From contig NZ_FNCH01000001.1 of NCBI RefSeq assembly GCF_900100705.1, forward strand, positions 62,001 to 126,000: a stretch of DNA of 64,000 bases, written 5' to 3'. Both the position numbers and the translations under genes were made by a program. This DNA is from Pedobacter terrae. Its GTDB lineage: Bacteria > Bacteroidota > Bacteroidia > Sphingobacteriales > Sphingobacteriaceae. The notes under the pieces are model-generated. The model had not been told where the DNA came from, made no database searches, and saw only the letters and a program-made list of their open reading frames with translations. Positions 7,886 to 16,875 of the stretch are shown here, in pieces. Each line of letters begins with the position of its first letter. Positions within the stretch are counted from its first letter, which is position 1.

Positions 7886-9796
7886 ATGAACAAAGCATTA
7901 TCGATTTTTATTGGAGTATTAATCAGTTCGAGTGTATTTGCGCAGCGCGACCCCAACCTGGGGATTATACCTGCTCCGGTATCCATTACCAGGGCAAGCG
8001 GAAATTTCGAATTAGATAAAACCACAATTTTAGTCAATCAAAGCATTGATGGTGCGAAGATGACTGATTTATTAAATGCTTTTATGGTAACCAAGGCCGG
8101 GTTTGCTTTACGGGAAACTAAAATTACCCAACCCAACCAAAAGGCTATTATTTTAACATCTGTGGGTGCAGATCAATTACCTGCAGAGGGTTACACCATT
8201 AAAGTTACACCAAAACAGATCGTTTTAACAGGAAAAGGCGCAGGGCTGTTTTATGCCGTTCAATCGGCTATGCAAATGATGCCTGATAAAGTGGCTGATA
8301 AAATAACTATCCCAGCTGTTAATATTAATGACTATCCACGTTTTGCTTATCGTGGAACAATGCTTGACGTAAGCCGTCATTTCTTTCCGATTTCTTTTAT
8401 CAAAAAATACATCGATCAGTTGGCTTATTATAAAATTAATACTTTTCACTGGCACTTAACTGATGATCAGGGCTGGAGATTAGAAATAAAAAAATACCCT
8501 AAACTAACCGAAATCGGTTCATCGCGCAATGGTACTATTATTGGTCATTACCCGGGTAATGGAAATTACCTTACACCGGTAAAAGGTTTTTACACGCAGG
8601 AAGAAGCTAAAGATATTGTTAAATATGCCGCTGCTAAGTACATTACGGTAATCCCGGAAATTGAATTACCTGGTCATGCTTCTGCTGCAATTGCTTCCTA
8701 CCCGGAATTAAGCTGTTTTCCTGATCGTGATACTTTTATCAGCGATAAAACCCCCTGGGCCGGTAGCCGAAAAGGCAAACAGGTACAACAAACCTGGGGA
8801 GTTTTTGATGATATTTTCGTGCCATCAACCAATACTTTTACCATGTTGAATAATATTCTGGACGAGGTGATTGCCGTTTTTCCTTCAAAATATATCCATA
8901 TCGGTGGCGATGAAGCGCCTAAAACCTATTGGAAAGAATCGCCATTTTGCCAGGCGCTAATGAAAGAAAAAGGGCTGAAAGATGAGCACGAGCTTCAAAG
9001 TTATTTTATCCAGACGATAGAAAAACATGTAAATGCTAAAGGCCGGTCTATTATTGGATGGGACGAGATTTTAGAAGGCGGTTTAGCTCCCAATGCTACA
9101 GTAATGAGCTGGAGAGGTGAAGATGGCGGTATTGCTGCAGCACAGCAAAATCATGATGTAATTATGACGCCTGGTTCGATGGGGTTGTATATCGATCACA
9201 AACAATCTAATTCTCCTGACGAGCCAGTTACTATAGGCGGTTTTGCACCATATCAGAAAATATACGCTTACGATCCGATTCCGAAAGTATTAACTGCCGA
9301 TCAGCGTAAATATATCAAGGGTGTACAAGCCAATATGTGGACTGAGTACATTAAAACATCTGAAAAAGCCGAAAATCATGCCTATCCGCGTATCCTGGCT
9401 CTGGCAGAAATTGCATGGTCGCCGGTTGAACGGAAAGATTTAAAGAACTTTAGCGAAGAACGTTTGCCTGTACATTTAGCCCGTTTAGATAAAATGAATG
9501 TGAATTATTGGGTACCGACTCCAATTGGTCTGAGCGACAAAAATTTAACTGGTGGTGAGTTTACAATCGATTTAAAGGTGCCGGTAAGGGGTGGTAAAAT
9601 CTATTATTCAATTGATTTATCACGCCCTTCAGAAAATGCTTTTTTATACACTGGTCCGGTAAAAATCACTGTTCCGAAAGGGGAGAAGCGGGTTTTAAAG
9701 ACTATCGTTATTGCCCCAAGCGGTAGAAGGAGTGTAACTACAGAAACGGTTTTAAATAACGGAGCTCCTGATGTTACTGTAGACACTAAAAAATAA
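7886..9796 (+). CDS. Secreted beta-N-acetylhexosaminidase, GH20
   Basis: A 636-residue enzyme that cleaves terminal GlcNAc/GalNAc by substrate-assisted catalysis. A signal peptide is visible (cleavage after VFAQ at about 20). The GH20b N-terminal domain spans about 25-150. The catalytic barrel starts at PRFAYRGTMLDVSRHF, with FHWHLTDDQGWRLEIKKYP near 188-205 and the catalytic pair Asp342-Glu343 in HIGGDEAPK. MSWRGEDGG and ANMWTEYI follow as sugar-pocket segments. A C-terminal chitobiase-type domain (KIYYSIDLSRPSENAFLYTG) completes the usual architecture. Such enzymes recycle chitin or glycan fragments and peptidoglycan-derived sugars in the periplasm. No polysaccharide-utilisation genes adjoin. 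Confidence 0.94.
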   Translation: MNKALSIFIGVLISSSVFAQRDPNLGIIPAPVSITRASGNFELDKTTILVNQSIDGAKMTDLLNAFMVTKAGFALRETKITQPNQKAIILTSVGADQLPAEGYTIKVTPKQIVLTGKGAGLFYAVQSAMQMMPDKVADKITIPAVNINDYPRFAYRGTMLDVSRHFFPISFIKKYIDQLAYYKINTFHWHLTDDQGWRLEIKKYPKLTEIGSSRNGTIIGHYPGNGNYLTPVKGFYTQEEAKDIVKYAAAKYITVIPEIELPGHASAAIASYPELSCFPDRDTFISDKTPWAGSRKGKQVQQTWGVFDDIFVPSTNTFTMLNNILDEVIAVFPSKYIHIGGDEAPKTYWKESPFCQALMKEKGLKDEHELQSYFIQTIEKHVNAKGRSIIGWDEILEGGLAPNATVMSWRGEDGGIAAAQQNHDVIMTPGSMGLYIDHKQSNSPDEPVTIGGFAPYQKIYAYDPIPKVLTADQRKYIKGVQANMWTEYIKTSEKAENHAYPRILALAEIAWSPVERKDLKNFSEERLPVHLARLDKMNVNYWVPTPIGLSDKNLTGGEFTIDLKVPVRGGKIYYSIDLSRPSENAFLYTGPVKITVPKGEKRVLKTIVIAPSGRRSVTTETVLNNGAPDVTVDTKK

Positions 9797-9855
9797 ATAA
9801 TTGCTTTGATAGGCTAAAATCCTTAATTTGGGACAACCAAACTTCCCTTATTAAA

Positions 9856-10452
9856 ATGAAACTACAGAAATATACATTACAGCATCTCCTGTGCATTGCA
9901 GGGATGCTGTTTTGTTTGGCATGTACTGAAGATAAACCCAAAACTGTTGTTACAGCCCCGGTTGAAGGAATAAAAAATCCTTTCCCTTTTTATAAAGATA
10001 TTGAGGTTAAACCTGGATTAAACTTCGAAATTGTGAGCTGGGGAAAAGGGGTAGATTCGATAGGTGGATACCAGATTTTAATGTCTGATTCGATTCGCAA
10101 TCATTACCGTTCAGCAGCTATTGATCGTAAAGGTATCATCACCGATGCCTGGAATATGGATTTGGATAACGACGGAAATCCGGAATTATACATTCAATTG
10201 TTAAGCAAAAAAAATGTTTCCGATCTCAACGTTTTTGAATACGCTGGTGGCGATTTCAATAAAATTAGTTTTCCCTCTTTAAGTGCAAGTCAAAAGAAAG
10301 GCTATGTTGGTGACGATAAGTTTTTTATTAAAAATGGCGATCTTTTTCGTTCGTTTCCTGTAAAGGATAGTTCAGATGGTACTAAAGCGGTGACCAAAAC
10401 TTTGCAATACAAGTTAAGTGGGAATACTTTTTCGACTAGCGAAGTAAACTAA
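9856..10452 (+). CDS. Hypothetical lipoprotein with an Asp-rich calcium-type loop
   Basis: A 198-residue protein. MKLQKYTLQHLLCIAGMLFCLAC at the N-terminus is a lipoprotein signal peptide with lipobox Leu-Ala-Cys. The mature part contains AWNMDLDNDGNPELYIQLLS at about 98-117, a DxDxDG-like repeat loop of the FG-GAP/PliI-like kind. A function cannot be assigned. It lies 59 nt downstream of the hexosaminidase, so cotranscription is possible. Confidence 0.7.
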   Translation: MKLQKYTLQHLLCIAGMLFCLACTEDKPKTVVTAPVEGIKNPFPFYKDIEVKPGLNFEIVSWGKGVDSIGGYQILMSDSIRNHYRSAAIDRKGIITDAWNMDLDNDGNPELYIQLLSKKNVSDLNVFEYAGGDFNKISFPSLSASQKKGYVGDDKFFIKNGDLFRSFPVKDSSDGTKAVTKTLQYKLSGNTFSTSEVN

Positions 10453-10512
10453 ACTTAAGGTAGAAGAGGAAGGGTGTGAAGTATAGACTTGGGGCTACGG
10501 TTTTTTGACTAA

Positions 10513-10580
10513 TCGTCATGCTGAACTTGTTTCAGCATCTATTTATATAAAGGGATCCTGAAATGAATTCAGGATGACGA
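10513..10580. repeat. Bacteroidota REP-like element (CGTCATGCTGAA..TTCAGGATGACG)
   Basis: Two nested hairpin arms: CGTCATGCTGAACTTGTTTCAGCAT at the left and GATCCTGAAATGAATTCAGGATGACGA at the right. The same element is present in the other orientation at 37153-37216. It ends 13 nt before the dgkA start, so it lies in that gene's leader or promoter. Confidence 0.7.
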
Positions 10581-10593
10581 GTTTTAATAAAAA

Positions 10594-10965
10594 ATGAACA
10601 ACGAAAAATTTTCCATTATCAATCGAATCAAAAGTTTTAAATATGCTTTTAATGGCTTAAAACTGTTCTTTGTACTCGATCATAACGGGAGGGTTCATCT
10701 TTTTGCGGCAATTGTCGCTATTGGTCTTTCTTTCTACCTCAAACTTTCTGCCTTAGAGTGGATTGCCATTTTAGGTGTTATCTCAGCCGTTATCGTAGCC
10801 GAAATTTTAAATTCGGCCATCGAGAAACTGGCTGATGTGGTTTCACCAGATTTTCATCCTAAAATTAAAGTAGTAAAAGATCTGGCTGCTGCTGCGGTTT
10901 TGGTTACTGCGTTTTTAGCTTTAGCCGTTGGGGCCATTATATTTATCCCAAAATTATTGCTGTAG
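10594..10965 (+). CDS. dgkA: Diacylglycerol kinase family protein (probably undecaprenol kinase)
   Basis: A 123-residue integral inner-membrane kinase with three predicted helices (about 34-50, 54-75, 96-118). The family signature runs from Glu70 through Asn73, Glu77 and the KDLAAAAVL stretch (Lys95, Asp96). The size and the N-terminal segment FKYAFNGLKLFF fit the Gram-positive/Bacteroidota DgkA group, which often phosphorylates undecaprenol in lipid-carrier recycling rather than diacylglycerol. The gene overlaps the convergent DUF922-like gene by 12 nt at its 3' end. Confidence 0.9.
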   Translation: MNNEKFSIINRIKSFKYAFNGLKLFFVLDHNGRVHLFAAIVAIGLSFYLKLSALEWIAILGVISAVIVAEILNSAIEKLADVVSPDFHPKIKVVKDLAAAAVLVTAFLALAVGAIIFIPKLLL

Positions 10966-11520
10966 AGCCAGTGTGGCTGTTCTAGATTCCTGCATTTTAT
11001 CTTCGATAATCTGGTCCCAGCGGGCCTGCATTTTATGGTTGCTGCCATGTTCGGTTTCATCGTCGTAATTACGTTGCATGGTATCGAAATATGTACTGAT
11101 CTGGTTGGCCAGTTCAGCTATCTGTGCTTTATAGTTGCTAACAGAATAATTACGGTTTTTTAACACCCTTTCGGCTTCAGAAAGCAAAATATACTGAATG
11201 TTTACATGGCCCTGTTCATGGTGCAGTAAACTCGCTCTGACATCGGGATTTTTAATTTTATCCCACTTTACCCAGGAGCGGTTTTTGTCAATACGAACTT
11301 CGTTTTTAAGATCAATGACAACTCGGTTTCGATAAACGGTACTGTTATAACTGTACTCCCAGGTCATTGCCGTTAATGCAATAAATGGCGAACGGTCATC
11401 GGCTTTGCCTTTAAAATAAGTTTCCCAGTTGAGTTGTACTGGCTGGGTAAAATCCTGTTTAAAACCAAAAGAAAAAGGCAGCAGCAATAATATCGGTATG
11501 ATCAGTTTTTTCAATAGCAT
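10954..11520 (-). CDS. DUF922-like secreted putative zinc metalloprotein
   Basis: A 188-residue protein with a signal peptide (about 1-20). The metal-binding HExxH is at His101-Glu102-Gln-Gly-His105, in SLLHHEQGHVNIQY, as in DUF922 proteins thought to be metallopeptidases. WEYSYNSTVYRNRVVIDLKNEV and SWVKWDKI upstream agree with that family. Its substrate is unknown. The gene is convergent with dgkA (12-nt overlap) and is separated by about 100 nt from the sigma-factor pair on the same strand. Confidence 0.72.
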   Translation of the reverse strand: MLLKKLIIPILLLLPFSFGFKQDFTQPVQLNWETYFKGKADDRSPFIALTAMTWEYSYNSTVYRNRVVIDLKNEVRIDKNRSWVKWDKIKNPDVRASLLHHEQGHVNIQYILLSEAERVLKNRNYSVSNYKAQIAELANQISTYFDTMQRNYDDETEHGSNHKMQARWDQIIEDKMQESRTATLALQQ

Positions 11521-11623
11521 AATTTTTCAACGGTAGCTGATCCTGGTTTTTTATTGCCTTTCAGCAGTCAAATCATCAGGATTTTGTGTGTTGAATTTTA
11601 CAACGAAAAAACCGTGCCTAAAA

Positions 11624-12223
11624 TTATTCCGGTGTCGAAATCTGTCCGCTAATGCGCTCAAATTTTTCAATCAGCAAGGCAATCCGCTCCTTTTCTCTCT
11701 TAATTACCGCTTTGCGTAAAATGGTGGAGCAGAAAATAATCCAAAGTGCTGTTAAACCTACGGCAATTACTTTCTGTATAGCGTTAAAGTAGGCTAGTAT
11801 TTCTACAAAATAAAATATTATCCCCAAAGAAAGGGCAATAGCGTAAAACCAATAAAGTGTGTTGTATAATTTGTAACGGTTTAACTGATAAGTTTTTAAG
11901 TTGTTTAAAAACTCATTAGGATGAGCGGTGAAATCATTTTTTGAAATTAAACGGTAATCGCGGTAAAGAATTAAAGTATAAACGCCAATGGCGATAACGG
12001 TAATGCTAATGCCTACGTGTGTAGTCCACGATTCGAAGTGAAAAAATATCCATAATGCGGCAATGGCTATGAAAGACAGCAGCATACCTCCAATGTTTAA
12101 GGCCGATTTCAGCTTTAATCCATTTACTTCTTTCTTCGCTTGTTGCAACATCTCATCAGCAGAAACCTTAACTTCTACCTCGTGTTTTTGCCACAACTCC
12201 TGTATTTGATCAAACGCTTGCAT
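11624..12223 (-). CDS. Four-helix membrane protein partnered with an ECF sigma factor
   Basis: 199 residues: a cytosolic N-terminal segment (1-35, QIQELWQKHEVEVKV) followed by two hydrophobic pairs (about 38-62 and 67-88; 120-146 and 152-170) and a charged C-terminus. Its start lies inside the end of the sigma-factor gene (14-nt overlap), which implies translational coupling. Position and topology suggest an anti-sigma or sigma-linked sensor, but no zinc-binding anti-sigma motif or FecR domain is visible. The role is inferred from context only. Confidence 0.65.
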   Translation of the reverse strand: MQAFDQIQELWQKHEVEVKVSADEMLQQAKKEVNGLKLKSALNIGGMLLSFIAIAALWIFFHFESWTTHVGISITVIAIGVYTLILYRDYRLISKNDFTAHPNEFLNNLKTYQLNRYKLYNTLYWFYAIALSLGIIFYFVEILAYFNAIQKVIAVGLTALWIIFCSTILRKAVIKREKERIALLIEKFERISGQISTPE

Positions 12224-12707
12224 ACTGGCTATATAATTCTGTTAATTTTTGTTTAATACGATGAATTTTTACCCTTAAATTGCCTTCGCTGATTCCTGAA
12301 ATATCAGCAATTTCGTGGTATGGAAGCTCATCAAGTACCATGGTAATAAGTAAACGGTCATTCTCTTCCAGTTTAGAAATACATTTATAAAGCAGGGCTA
12401 CCTGTTCGTTTTTCTCTGAAAATTCTTCTACTTTATTTTCAATTATGTTATCCGTTAATTCGTCCTTAGCCTGTCTTTTTTCCGACCGCAGGTAGGTTAA
12501 ACAGGTATTTACAGCAATGCGATAAATCCACGTTGAAATCAAAGATTTGTTGCGGAACTTATCCAGATTTTGCCAGACCTTTAAAAAAGTTTCCTGTAAA
12601 AGATCATTTGCAGCGTCGGTATCGCCGGTATAACCATAACATAAATGGAATATTTTTTTGGAATTCGAATCGAAGATCTGCTTAAATAACTTGTCTTTTT
12701 GTTCCAT
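12210..12707 (-). CDS. ECF RNA polymerase sigma factor
   Basis: A 165-residue sigma-70 family protein with region 2 (IFHLCYGYTGDTDAANDLLQETFLKVWQN, about 18-47) and region 4 (LPYHEIADISGISEGNLRVKIHRIKQKL). It lacks regions 1 and 3, as expected for ECF factors. It directs RNA polymerase to a small regulon, often envelope-related. The next gene is a coupled membrane protein that may control it. The 160-nt gap upstream is shared with the divergent symporter gene. Confidence 0.92.
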   Translation of the reverse strand: MEQKDKLFKQIFDSNSKKIFHLCYGYTGDTDAANDLLQETFLKVWQNLDKFRNKSLISTWIYRIAVNTCLTYLRSEKRQAKDELTDNIIENKVEEFSEKNEQVALLYKCISKLEENDRLLITMVLDELPYHEIADISGISEGNLRVKIHRIKQKLTELYSQYASV

Positions 12708-12866
12708 TTAGGAGTTTGTCGTTGCGTTTTAGATGTTGATACACAATTTTTGTTACATGAGGATTTCAAAATAATATATTTTTGACGCCTCCTGAACTCA
12801 AAATTTGTTACAAGCCGTAAATATCGTAGTTTTACCGAATTAAGTTGCCACAAACTTTTTTTATTC

Positions 12867-14249
12867 ATGAAGAAAAACAAACTCACGCTTTTTATTTTTA
12901 TCGCGCTGATTGCAGGGATTGCATTGGGCTATATTTTGAACGTAAATTCTATCAATGTTTACAATCAAAATATCCTGAATGCGGATGCAAAAGTTAAAAG
13001 TATAGAAGTAAGCATTGCGAAAGCGACTGATACCACAAGCGCGGTTTATAGCCGGCTTAAAGTAGATAAAAAAGCTGCCGCTAAAATCAAAAAAGAAAAT
13101 GAGACCATAAGGGAGAAAAAACTAGAGTTTTTTACCCTGTTGAGCGATATTTTTCTACGTCTGATCAAAATGATTGTTGCCCCACTGGTATTTACCACGC
13201 TGGTTGTAGGTGTTGCGAAAGTAGGCGATATCAAAGCGGTTGGCCGTATTGGTGGCAAAACGTTGGGTTGGTTTTTAACCATGTCGTTAATGTCGCTGGT
13301 GTTAGGAATGATTCTGGTGAATTTGTTCGAGCCTGGCAAGCACATGAAATTATCACTGCCCGATCATCTGGTTGATACCGGGATTCAGAAAGCAGCCATG
13401 AGCGTTAAAGATTTTATCGCACACGTATTTCCAAAAAGTATCGCCGAATCGATGGCTAACAATGAAATCCTGCAAATTGTAGTTTTCTCCTTATTCTTTG
13501 GGGTGGCAACGGCGGCAATTGGCCCTGCAGGAGCTATTGTAATTAAGGCTTTTGATGCTATCGCACATGTGATTTTAAAGATGACGGGTTATGTAATGAA
13601 CTTTGCCCCACTCGCTGTGTTTGGTGCCATGACGGCGATTATTGCCAAGCAGGGTTTAAGTGTACTGAATACCTATGCCATTTTTATTAGTGAATTCTAC
13701 TTTGGTTTAATCATTTTGTGGGCATTATTGATCTTCATAGGCTTTCTGATACTTAAAAAACGTATTTTCCGCTTGGTAAATGATATGAAGGAGCCTGCAA
13801 TTTTGGCCTTTAGTACAGCCAGTAGTGAAGCAGCCTATCCGAAAACAATGATGCTGTTAGAACGTTTCGGCTGTAAAGATAAAATTGTAAGTTTTGTGCT
13901 GCCATTGGGTTATTCGTTCAATTTAGATGGATCGATGATGTATATGACCTTTGCCTCGCTTTTTATAGCACAGGCTTATGGCATTCATTTAAGTTTCGAG
14001 CAGCAAATTTCAATGCTGTTAATCCTGATGTTAACCAGTAAGGGTATTGCGGGAGTGCCAAGAGCATCTTTAGTGGTTATTGCGGGTACTATTGCCAGTT
14101 TTAATATTCCTGAAGCGGGTTTGGCGCTGTTAATCGGTATCGATCCGTTACTCGATATGGGCCGTTCAGCAACTAATGTGGTGGGGAACAGTATTGCCAC
14201 TGCTGTGGTCAGCAAGTGGGAAGGGGAGTTGAAGGAGTCCGAAGTGTAG
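12867..14249 (+). CDS. Dicarboxylate/amino acid:cation symporter (DAACS family)
   Basis: A 460-residue inner-membrane carrier of the GltP/DctA fold. After an N-terminal helix comes a charged insertion (about 35-85, SVAKATD..KKENETIREKK) that is longer than in GltP. The core then starts at FFTLLSDIFLRLIKMIVAPLVF. The re-entrant loop signature AFSTASSEAAYPKTM (HP1) and the FNLDGSMMYM stretch in TM7 are present, as is GIDPLLDMGRSATNVVGNS in TM8 (Asp and Arg that bind dicarboxylate or acidic amino acids). The likely substrates are glutamate, aspartate or C4-dicarboxylates with Na+ or H+. It is divergent from the ECF gene. Confidence 0.92.
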   Translation: MKKNKLTLFIFIALIAGIALGYILNVNSINVYNQNILNADAKVKSIEVSIAKATDTTSAVYSRLKVDKKAAAKIKKENETIREKKLEFFTLLSDIFLRLIKMIVAPLVFTTLVVGVAKVGDIKAVGRIGGKTLGWFLTMSLMSLVLGMILVNLFEPGKHMKLSLPDHLVDTGIQKAAMSVKDFIAHVFPKSIAESMANNEILQIVVFSLFFGVATAAIGPAGAIVIKAFDAIAHVILKMTGYVMNFAPLAVFGAMTAIIAKQGLSVLNTYAIFISEFYFGLIILWALLIFIGFLILKKRIFRLVNDMKEPAILAFSTASSEAAYPKTMMLLERFGCKDKIVSFVLPLGYSFNLDGSMMYMTFASLFIAQAYGIHLSFEQQISMLLILMLTSKGIAGVPRASLVVIAGTIASFNIPEAGLALLIGIDPLLDMGRSATNVVGNSIATAVVSKWEGELKESEV

Positions 14250-14317
14250 CCCTAAATCCTGAGTCTGTTTTAATATTCAATCATTCAAAATTCATTCATT
14301 CAATAATTAAATACAAA

Positions 14318-14818
14318 GTGTCAAGTAGAGGAAAAAAAATATTCTTAGCCATTACGATTATCGTGCCGATGATCATTTATTGTTACATCTATTATAAGCC
14401 TATTATCCAGAATGCACCATTCCGGAAAAAAGATTTTGTATCGATGGAGTACAAATGGGGCATTAAAGATACCCTGGAAAACCACTACAACTCGGCCACT
14501 GGCGAATATCAGTATGTAAACGGGGCCGATTCGGTAATTAAGAAAAAAATCTTTTTAAAAAACGACGATATTCTTTACATGCACGGCAAAGCCAATGAAA
14601 TCGGACTTTGGAATTTTCCGGATACCATAGGTAAGAAAAGTGTAAAATCAATGGCGGTGCCACGTTATGATATTTTGTTCAAATACAAGGAAAAAACAAA
14701 ACATGTGGTGATTTACGGCGATTTTGATGGTAATCCCAAACTATTGGATGCTGCCGTACAAATGCGTAAAGTTATAGATCAAACGCTTTTACAGGCCGAA
14801 AAAAGAAGCGGGAAATAG
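14318..14818 (+). CDS. Hypothetical protein with an N-terminal membrane anchor
   Basis: I take the GTG at 14318 (MSSRGKKIFLAITIIVPMII) as start, giving 166 residues. The open frame extends upstream into the symporter gene but that part is low-complexity and not coding-like. One transmembrane helix (about 7-27) is followed by a soluble extracytoplasmic domain with YKWGIKDTLENHYNS and a basic C-terminus. I do not recognise the family. A strong hairpin terminator follows. Confidence 0.6.
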   Translation: MSSRGKKIFLAITIIVPMIIYCYIYYKPIIQNAPFRKKDFVSMEYKWGIKDTLENHYNSATGEYQYVNGADSVIKKKIFLKNDDILYMHGKANEIGLWNFPDTIGKKSVKSMAVPRYDILFKYKEKTKHVVIYGDFDGNPKLLDAAVQMRKVIDQTLLQAEKRSGK

Positions 14819-14881
14819 TCTGGAGTCAGAAGTCCTGAGTCTAAAGGCGAAGAGGGAAAATAAAATTAATTTATTGTCATA

Positions 14882-14919
14882 ATTAAAGACCTTAATCTAT
14901 TTAGATTAAGGTCTTTAAT
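14882..14919 (+). terminator. Strong hairpin terminator upstream of blaI
   Basis: A perfect 18-bp inverted repeat (left arm ATTAAAGACCTTAATCTA, right arm its complement) has a 2-nt TT loop. It closes the preceding gene and isolates the blaI promoter. Confidence 0.75.
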
Positions 14920-14932
14920 ATTTAGGATGTTT

Positions 14933-14956
14933 TCGTATATTTACGATATATTCGTA
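14933..14956 (+). promoter_or_regulatory. BlaI-type operator overlapping the blaI promoter
   Basis: Three half sites, TCGTA-N4-TACGA-N5-TCGTA, immediately precede the ATG at 14960. The same word order and spacers occur at 20518-20541, upstream of the GLPGLI gene. The inner half sites embed TATATTTA (14936-14943), a near match to the -7 box TAnnTTTG, so bound repressor would block RNA polymerase. Autoregulation of blaI is inferred. Confidence 0.7.
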
Positions 14957-14959
14957 AAT

Positions 14960-15322
14960 ATGGAAAAATTAACATTGCAGGAAGAAGAAGCGATGCTGGC
15001 TGTTTGGCAGGTTGGAAAAGGCTTTATCAAAGATTTTATGGATGTATTACCCGAGCCTAAACCGCCATATACCACTTTGGCATCGACTATTAAAAACCTG
15101 GAACGTAAAGGATACCTGGTCAGTGAGCGTTTTGCCAATGCCAACCGCTATAGTGCAAAGGTTAAAGAGATAGAGTATAAAAAGCGTTTTATGAACGGTT
15201 TTGTCAATAATTATTTTCAAAGTTCGTATAAAGAGCTTGTTGCTTTTTTTGCGAAGGATAAAAAGATCAGTGCCGAAGAACTTAAAGAGATTATAAATTT
15301 AATAGAGCACCCTGAAAAGTAA
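14960..15322 (+). CDS. BlaI/MecI/CopY family transcriptional repressor
   Basis: A 120-residue winged-helix repressor. MEKLTLQEEEAMLAVWQVGKGF, then PPYTTLASTIKNLERKGYLVSERFANANRYSAKV, is the DNA-recognition helix and wing of the family, and the C-terminal third is the dimerisation helix region. I chose the ATG at 14960 because the upstream in-frame ATG (14927) would place the operator inside the coding sequence. The gene is followed 5 nt later by the M56 sensor protease, the classical BlaI-BlaR1 arrangement, in which sensor activation cleaves the repressor. Confidence 0.9.
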   Translation: MEKLTLQEEEAMLAVWQVGKGFIKDFMDVLPEPKPPYTTLASTIKNLERKGYLVSERFANANRYSAKVKEIEYKKRFMNGFVNNYFQSSYKELVAFFAKDKKISAEELKEIINLIEHPEK

Positions 15323-15327
15323 AGGCT

Positions 15328-16818
15328 ATGCCACATTTCTTTCTCCTTTTATTGAAAATTAACCTGGTGCTGATTTTGTTTTCGGCTACCTACTACCTGG
15401 TGTTACGGCGGTTAACTTTCTATTCCATTAACAGAATGTTTCTCTTATTTGGAATTATTTTTTCTTCCGCTTATCCTTTTATTAACCTGACCGATTTTCT
15501 GGCCAGCCATAAATCTGTACCGGCATTTGTTCCCGGCTTAAACCAACAGGTAAGTCAGTTGATAAAACAAGATGCGGTTCCGTTATTGTGGCAAATACTT
15601 TACCTATTCTTTTATGTTGGCGTGGTATTAATGGCATTGCGGTTAATGGTGCAGTTTATTTCTTTGTACCGCATGCATCGAAATTCTTCGCCTGATCAGC
15701 TAAATCAGTATCCGGTAAGAATTTTAGCAGATAAAGTAAGCCCTTTCAGTTTCTGGCAAACCATTTATATTAATCCAGGCCTGCATAAGCAGGAAGATTT
15801 GTCCAATATATTGGCACACGAGCAGGTACATGTAGAGCAGTGGCATACGCTAGATATTATTCTGGCCGAAATTTGTGTGGTTTTTTACTGGTTTAATCCT
15901 GGTGTTTGGCTGATGAAAAAGGCCGTTCGCGAAAACATTGAGTTTATTACCGACGCCCGCATTCTTAAGAAAGGAATAGATAAAAAAGCTTATCAGTATA
16001 GTTTACTGGATGTTGGTAGTTTACAGGCTTCGGTTGCCATTGTGAATAATTTCAACCTGTCTGATCTTAAGAAAAGGATCATGATGATGAATGCCAAACG
16101 CTCATCGAAAGTTAATTTAACACGTTATATACTTGTTCTACCGGTTTTGTTGTGCATTACGCTTGCTTTTACCATTGATAAAAAGACTATACAGCAAAGT
16201 TTATCCCCTTTAGCAAAAATGGCGGTTAATGTGATGCCGCATCAGCAGGCTGAAACTGTCGTGGAAGCCAAAATAAAATCAAAAATTAACAAAAAGACAA
16301 AGATTGCAGCACCAATGGTGCATAAAACAGATACAGCTACCAAATTTACCTTTGTTTTTAAACAGAACAGTAATAGTGGAGATTCGGCACAGCATGATGT
16401 AGTGACTGCAATTCAAAAAAAGGTTGATCAATTTAAGTTTCATTTTAAAGCTGATGGCAGTTCAAACAAACGGGTTTTTGTTAAACAATTCAACTTTACA
16501 GATTCAGTTCCACCTAGTGAGCGGATTGAGGAGATTATGCTTGCTGAACAAGCAAATGGGAGCTTTGGAAACATAGCTGCTGCCAATGGAAAAAAAGTTA
16601 CTGCTGTTTTCGTGATGAAATCTACTGTCAACACGAAGGAAAACAGCGATGAACCAGCAGCAAAAGAATCGTCGGTTACCAGTATGAGTTATTACCTAAA
16701 TGGAAATAAGGTGAGTAAAGCAGCGATTGATCAATTGAATCCCAATATGATTATGGAGTTGAAAATGGATCAAAAAGGGCAATTTATCCAGATTAATACC
16801 AAGCCTTCGGCAAATTAA
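15328..16818 (+). CDS. M56 family (BlaR1-like) membrane metallopeptidase sensor
   Basis: 496 residues. Transmembrane helices lie at about 5-25, 36-52, 88-110 and 266-283. The gluzincin zinc motif H164-E-Q-V-H168 is in ILAHEQVHVEQWHTLD, followed by FYWFNPGVWLMKKAVRENIEFITDARIL, which supplies the third ligand region. The periplasmic C-terminal 210 residues are polar and contain no penicillin-binding SxxK/KTG sensor, unlike true BlaR1, so the signal is not obviously a beta-lactam. It is expected to inactivate the adjacent BlaI by proteolysis. It is probably translated from the same mRNA as blaI. Confidence 0.88.
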   Translation: MPHFFLLLLKINLVLILFSATYYLVLRRLTFYSINRMFLLFGIIFSSAYPFINLTDFLASHKSVPAFVPGLNQQVSQLIKQDAVPLLWQILYLFFYVGVVLMALRLMVQFISLYRMHRNSSPDQLNQYPVRILADKVSPFSFWQTIYINPGLHKQEDLSNILAHEQVHVEQWHTLDIILAEICVVFYWFNPGVWLMKKAVRENIEFITDARILKKGIDKKAYQYSLLDVGSLQASVAIVNNFNLSDLKKRIMMMNAKRSSKVNLTRYILVLPVLLCITLAFTIDKKTIQQSLSPLAKMAVNVMPHQQAETVVEAKIKSKINKKTKIAAPMVHKTDTATKFTFVFKQNSNSGDSAQHDVVTAIQKKVDQFKFHFKADGSSNKRVFVKQFNFTDSVPPSERIEEIMLAEQANGSFGNIAAANGKKVTAVFVMKSTVNTKENSDEPAAKESSVTSMSYYLNGNKVSKAAIDQLNPNMIMELKMDQKGQFIQINTKPSAN

Positions 16819-16863
16819 ATTTGTCAACTTTATTAGCAAGGGAGCCAAAAAGTTGACAAATTT
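16817..16863. terminator. Bidirectional terminator between convergent genes
   Basis: A perfect 15-bp inverted repeat AAATTTGTCAACTTT / AAAGTTGACAAATTT with a 17-nt loop lies between the M56 gene stop and the stop of the convergent outer-membrane protein gene. Confidence 0.7.
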
Positions 16864-16875
16864 GCAGTGGATTTA

